From NCBI GenBank assembly GCA_030150965.1, contig JASLEW010000844.1, forward strand, positions 1-5,453: DNA of 5,453 bases. Direction: 5' to 3'. Below the pieces are notes generated by a model, which had not been told where the DNA came from, made no database searches, and was given only the letters and a program-made list of their open reading frames with translations. Shown here one piece after another: positions 1-5,453 of the stretch. The translations under genes were made by a program, and so were the position numbers. Source of the stretch: Thermoanaerobaculia bacterium (GTDB taxonomy: Bacteria > Acidobacteriota > Thermoanaerobaculia > Multivoradales > UBA5704). Position 1 is the first letter of the stretch, and each line of letters begins with the position of its first letter.

Positions 1-1251
1 ACCGCGGCCGGTCCGGCGTCCGTGCCGCTGGCCTGCCTGGACCTCGCGGCGCTGCCCGCATCGCGCCAGAGCGCGGCGCTGGCGGCGGCTGCCGCGGTGC
101 TCCAGGGGAGCCTGGACCTGGAGCGCGGGCCACTGCTGCGCGCGGCACGGTTCAGCCTCGGCGGCGGCAGCCGGAAGCTCCTGCTGACCGCCCATCACCT
201 GATCGTCGATGCGGTCTCCTGGCGCATCCTGCTGGCCGAGTTGGAGGCGGCCTGCGGCGGCGCCGGCGGGGAGGCGCCGGCCCTGCCGGTGCCGCCGCCC
301 CAGGGCACCTCGCTCGCCGAGTGGGGAACGGCGCTGGCGCGGCTGGAGCACGAGGTGGCGGCGGCCGAGCTCTCTCATTGGCTCCAGCTGGCCCACGCCC
401 GCGTGCAGCCGCTGCCGGTCGATCACCCGGGAGGCGCCAACACGGTGGCCACGGCGCGGACCGTCGTCGCCGAGCTGCCGGCGGCGGACACCGCGCCCTT
501 GCTCGGCCCGGCGGCCGCCGCCTGGCGGGCGCGCCCGGCCGACCTGCTGCTGACCGGCCTGGCCGAGGCCCTGGCCGGTTGGACGGATGCGGCGCAGCTG
601 CTCGTCGATCTCGAAGGGCATGGCCGCGAGGAGCTGTTCGCGGGCTGCGACCTGTCGCAGACCGTCGGCTGGTTCACCAGCGTCCACCCGGTGCTGCTGC
701 CGCTGGAGCGCCGGCAGCGCGGGGCCGCGGCGCGCGTGCAGGCCGTCCAGGAGCGGCTGTGGGCGGTGCCGCGCGGCGGTATGGGTTTCGGCCTGCTGCG
801 CTACGGCGGGGGCGGGGAGGGGAGCGGGGCCGCGGAGCGCCTGCGCGCGCTGCCGGCCGCCGAGGTGCTCTTCAACTACCTGGGCGAGCTGGACCGCGCC
901 CAGGCGCCGTCGCTGCTCTTCGCCCGCGCCGCCGAGCCGCCGGGGCCGCAGCGGAGCCGGCGCCAGAGGCGCGGCCATCTGTTCGAGATCGATTGCGGCC
1001 TTTGGGCTGGCGGCCTGCGGCTGACCTGGACCTACAGCGCCGAGCTGCACGAGCGGCGCACCGTCGAGGGCCTGGCCGAGCGCTGGCTGGCGGCGCTGTG
1101 CGGGCTCGCCGCCGCCGCGGCCGGCCCGCGCCCCGAGGGGGCCGCCGCCCGCACCCTCACTCCTGCCGACTTCCCGGCGGCGAAGCTCAGTCAGAAGGAG
1201 CTGGACAAAGTGCTGGCCCGTCTGGGCGGCGGCGGCAGGCCGCCGGGCTGA
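1..1251 (+). CDS. NRPS, C-terminal part: epimerization (E) domain and tail (5' partial)
   Basis: This is the 3' end of a nonribosomal peptide synthetase. The frame is open from base 1 to a TGA at 1249-1251, and the true start lies upstream. The visible 416 residues are most of an E domain, which converts the L-aminoacyl or peptidyl group on the preceding carrier domain to the D form. Core motifs appear in order (residues counted from base 1): HHLIVDAVSWRIL at 65-77, with the active-site second His; LEGHGRE at 204-210, with the expected catalytic Glu; TVGWFTSVHP at 221-230; PRGGMGFG at 257-264; FNYLGELD at 291-298; TWTYS at 342-346. The VSW after HHxxxD and the FNYLG motif separate it from a condensation domain. 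After the E domain comes a tail, LTPADFPAAKLSQKELDKVL, then a Gly-rich end. This resembles the post-E linker and could serve as a docking segment. The only deviation seen is DA for DG after the HHxxxD. The domain looks intact and active. Confidence 0.95.
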   Translation, partial: TAAGPASVPLACLDLAALPASRQSAALAAAAAVLQGSLDLERGPLLRAARFSLGGGSRKLLLTAHHLIVDAVSWRILLAELEAACGGAGGEAPALPVPPPQGTSLAEWGTALARLEHEVAAAELSHWLQLAHARVQPLPVDHPGGANTVATARTVVAELPAADTAPLLGPAAAAWRARPADLLLTGLAEALAGWTDAAQLLVDLEGHGREELFAGCDLSQTVGWFTSVHPVLLPLERRQRGAAARVQAVQERLWAVPRGGMGFGLLRYGGGGEGSGAAERLRALPAAEVLFNYLGELDRAQAPSLLFARAAEPPGPQRSRRQRRGHLFEIDCGLWAGGLRLTWTYSAELHERRTVEGLAERWLAALCGLAAAAAGPRPEGAAARTLTPADFPAAKLSQKELDKVLARLGGGGRPPG

Positions 1252-1267
1252 ACCGTCCGCGGGGGTG

Positions 1268-1293
1268 CCGCCGCGCCGGCCGCGGCGCGGCGG
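1268..1293. terminator. GC-rich perfect hairpin, candidate terminator
   Basis: CCGCCGCGCC at 1268-1277 is the exact reverse complement of GGCGCGGCGG at 1284-1293, with a 6-base loop. This gives a 10-bp all-GC stem 16 bases after the stop of the upstream NRPS gene. No T-run follows, so it is not a textbook intrinsic terminator. In a convergent spacer it could still stop or pause transcription, or protect a 3' end. The surrounding sequence is nearly all G and C, so a chance inverted repeat is more likely here than in average DNA. Confidence 0.4.
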
Positions 1294-1312
1294 GTTGCAA
1301 GGCGGGTTGCAA
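1289..1312. repeat. 12-bp tandem duplication
   Basis: GGCGGGTTGCAA occurs twice head to tail, at 1289-1300 and 1301-1312, with no mismatch. The first copy overlaps the right arm of the hairpin at 1268-1293. It is noncoding and looks like a simple slippage duplication. Confidence 0.8.
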
Positions 1313-1324
1313 CGGGGATCCCGG

Positions 1325-1342
1325 CGCCGCCGCGCGGCGGCG
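1325..1342. terminator. Second GC-rich palindrome in the convergent spacer
   Basis: CGCCGCCGC at 1325-1333 is followed directly by its reverse complement GCGGCGGCG at 1334-1342, an 18-bp perfect palindrome. As RNA it could form a 7-bp stem with a GCGC loop. It lies between the stops of two converging genes, so it could act for the minus-strand gene as well as for the upstream NRPS gene. No T-run is present on either side, and low-complexity GC sequence could produce it by chance. Confidence 0.3.
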
Positions 1343-1345
1343 TCC

Positions 1346-1415
1346 CAGGTGTGAAGCGTCAGGTGTGAAGCGTCAGGTGTGAGGCGTCAACCGTGGAGCC
1401 TCAAGTGCGGAGCGC
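1346..1415. repeat. 14-bp tandem repeat array (three good and two decayed units)
   Basis: CAGGTGTGAAGCGT is present at 1346-1359 and again at 1360-1373. A third unit with one change (CAGGTGTGAGGCGT) sits at 1374-1387. Two further units in the same 14-base phase are degenerate: 1388-1401 matches the third unit at 8 of 14 bases, and 1402-1415 matches the first unit at 10 of 14. The decayed units cover the stop codon and the last four codons of the minus-strand decarboxylase-like gene, so the array runs from the spacer into its coding end. Confidence 0.8.
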
Positions 1416-1868
1416 ATCCGTGGCGGGCGGCGCCTCGGCCGGCACGGCATCCTCGCTGCCGAAGCAGCGCCGCTGGACGTTCTTGCCCCGGTAGAGGAAG
1501 CAGGTCTCGATGTGCGAGGGGTGGAACCAGTCCTTGACGAAGTCGACCACGCCGGCCTCGTCGAACCGCCGGCAGGAGTAGACGTCGATGCTGATGAACT
1601 GATTGTTGGCGGAGGTGTGGATCTGGATGCCGCTCTCGATGATCGGCACCCAGCCGCTGTATCCCGGCTTGCCCGGAAAGGTGATCTCGCAGGTCTTGAA
1701 AATATAGGGTTGCGTCTGCTTGGTCATGCCGAGATGCAGGCAGATCCTGTCCAGGAACTCGTATCCCCGATCGAGATCGCAGCAGACATCCTTCGTACAG
1801 CCAAAGCAATCCAGGACCAGCTGAAATCCCCAGGACCCTTGGGAATCCTCGGCGCTTACCATGTTCAT
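1401..1868 (-). CDS. S-adenosylmethionine decarboxylase-like pyruvoyl enzyme (proenzyme)
   Basis: This 155-residue protein matches the small prokaryotic AdoMet decarboxylase family (Thermotoga maritima type, about 130 residues). Members cut themselves between Glu and Ser, and the Ser becomes the pyruvoyl cofactor. Ser79 in IIESG, His84 in IHT and Cys99 in DVYSC have exactly the spacing of Ser63, His68 and Cys83 of the Thermotoga enzyme. Cleavage would give a chain of residues 1-78 and a pyruvoyl chain of residues 79-155. The upstream FPGKPGYSGW fits the family's FxPxGxSG motif, and residues 15-24 fit the first strand and following GC. Differences are ESG for ESH, HTSANN for HTWPE, nine cysteines, about 12 extra N-terminal residues and an acidic, Ala/Pro-rich tail. 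Homologues of this fold are known to decarboxylate ornithine or arginine instead of AdoMet, so the substrate is open. The start at 1868 is chosen because AGGAGG lies 6 bases before it; Met3 is further away. The gene converges on the upstream NRPS gene and diverges from the downstream one. Confidence 0.85.
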   Translation of the reverse strand: MNMVSAEDSQGSWGFQLVLDCFGCTKDVCCDLDRGYEFLDRICLHLGMTKQTQPYIFKTCEITFPGKPGYSGWVPIIESGIQIHTSANNQFISIDVYSCRRFDEAGVVDFVKDWFHPSHIETCFLYRGKNVQRRCFGSEDAVPAEAPPATDALRT

Positions 1869-1874
1869 GACGAA

Positions 1875-1880
1875 CCTCCT
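1875..1880 (-). promoter_or_regulatory. Strong Shine-Dalgarno site for the decarboxylase-like gene
   Basis: On the minus strand the sequence reads AGGAGG, then the 6-base spacer TTCGTC, then ATG. This is a near-perfect ribosome binding site. It fixes the start at 1868 rather than the second ATG at 1862, which would have a 12-base spacer. Confidence 0.85.
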
Positions 1881-1913
1881 ATTCCCACGTCGTCCACATT
1901 AGTTCCTTCAGTG

Positions 1914-1934
1914 CACGGAGCTTCACGCTCCGTG
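1914..1934. repeat. 8-bp perfect inverted repeat, loop 5
   Basis: CACGGAGC at 1914-1921 and GCTCCGTG at 1927-1934 are exact reverse complements around a 5-base loop. The element lies 46 bases upstream of the decarboxylase-like start on its transcribed side. It may be a 5' leader hairpin of that mRNA or an operator. Confidence 0.6.
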
Positions 1935-1945
1935 ACGCTTTCCCG

Positions 1946-1980
1946 GCCATCGTCCGGCGATGGCGCGCCATGACGATGGC
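1946..1980. repeat. Nested inverted-repeat cluster with four GCCAT/ATGGC half-sites
   Basis: GCCATCGTC at 1946-1954 is the reverse complement of GACGATGGC at 1972-1980. Between them lies the 12-bp palindrome ATGGCGCGCCAT at 1960-1971. Half-sites alternate: GCCAT 1946, ATGGC 1960, GCCAT 1967, ATGGC 1976. They can fold as one long stem with a 5-base bulge, or as two separate hairpins (1946-1952 with 1958-1964, and 1967-1971 with 1976-1980). This suggests a multi-site operator or alternative RNA folds. Confidence 0.65.
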
Positions 1981-2120
1981 AGGAACCTCGGCCGCCGGCG
2001 TCCCGAGTTTCCACCCGGCTGGCACAATGAAGGAACGGGTCCCGGCTATCTCACGTCACCCGTCTATTAGTGCTCCTGGCAGCTCAAAGTGGGATCACGT
2101 GCTCGTAGAAATGCTCGATC

Positions 2121-5453
<3,333 letters not shown>

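Larger units (their letters stand above)
1869..2120. promoter_or_regulatory. Divergent intergenic region with several inverted repeats
   Basis: This 252-bp spacer separates the divergently read decarboxylase-like gene and the second NRPS gene, so promoters for both should lie here. It is clearly less GC-rich than the NRPS genes. I see no convincing paired -35/-10 boxes. The best -10-like hexamer toward the NRPS gene is TATTAG at 2065-2070, without a matching -35. The region holds an 8-bp hairpin (1914-1934), a nested inverted-repeat cluster (1946-1980) and an inverted pair of the 9-mer TGAAGGAAC (1902-1910 and 2028-2036). It also holds a CACGTG palindrome at 2096-2101. These are candidate regulator sites or RNA structures. 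Confidence 0.55.

Noticed and set aside
321..1382. A plus-strand frame of 353 codons overlapping the E-domain gene
   Set aside because: It is a frame-shifted shadow of Arg, Gly and Ala. All E-domain motifs are in the other frame.
1346..1415. A CRISPR array
   Set aside because: The units are 14 bp and directly adjacent, with no spacers between them. This is a simple tandem repeat.
1387..1809. A second minus-strand frame of 140 codons overlapping the decarboxylase-like gene
   Set aside because: It is an out-of-frame shadow rich in Arg and Leu, with no ribosome binding site and no family features.
1512..1973. A plus-strand open frame of 153 codons over the decarboxylase-like gene
   Set aside because: It is the antisense of the minus-strand gene, which has a strong ribosome binding site and family motifs with exact spacing. 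The plus frame has no recognisable domain.
2022..2036. A possible sigma-54 promoter (TGGCAC start)
   Set aside because: TGGCAC is present, but the matching TTGC element at the required distance is absent; AGGAAC stands near that position instead.
2035..2063. An inverted repeat ACGGGT / ACCCGT
   Set aside because: The stem is only 6 bp with a 17-base loop, and such pairs are frequent by chance in a 250-bp spacer.

Overview
This is a very GC-rich bacterial window dominated by nonribosomal peptide synthetase (NRPS) genes. Nearly every third codon position is G or C in the two large genes. The minus-strand gene has a clean AGGAGG ribosome binding site. The wording of the NRPS domains resembles that of myxobacterial, acidobacterial and similar high-GC Gram-negative producers more than streptomycetes, but this is an impression and the phylum cannot be fixed from this window.

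Layout: (1) Bases 1-1251, plus strand, are the 3' end of an NRPS gene whose visible part is an epimerization (E) domain with a short C-terminal tail. (2) Bases 1252-1400 are a short convergent spacer. It holds two GC-rich inverted repeats, a 12-bp tandem duplication and a run of 14-bp tandem repeats that reaches into the end of the next gene. (3) Bases 1401-1868, minus strand, encode a 155-residue protein related to the small prokaryotic S-adenosylmethionine decarboxylase family of pyruvoyl enzymes. The self-cleavage Ser, His and Cys are kept, but the family's ESH and IHTWPE motifs have become ESG and IHTSAN. (4) Bases 1869-2120 are a divergent regulatory spacer rich in inverted repeats. (5) From 2121 to the window end, plus strand, runs a second NRPS gene, open at its 3' end, with domains T-C-A. 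Its adenylation domain reads DVWHISLVDK, a serine-type specificity code.

How it may work together: the first NRPS makes a D-configured intermediate and passes it on through its C-terminal tail. The second protein starts with a carrier (T) domain that has no adenylation domain of its own. That T domain is followed by a condensation domain of the LCL type, so it probably receives an L or achiral group in trans. The second protein therefore looks less like the direct acceptor of the first protein's D-intermediate than like a separate entry point or a later module. The decarboxylase-like gene, wedged between them on the opposite strand, is a candidate source of an amine building block. That link is inference.

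The most interesting points are the altered pyruvoyl-enzyme homologue inside an NRPS locus, the orphan N-terminal T domain, and the nested GCCAT/ATGGC inverted repeats in the divergent spacer.
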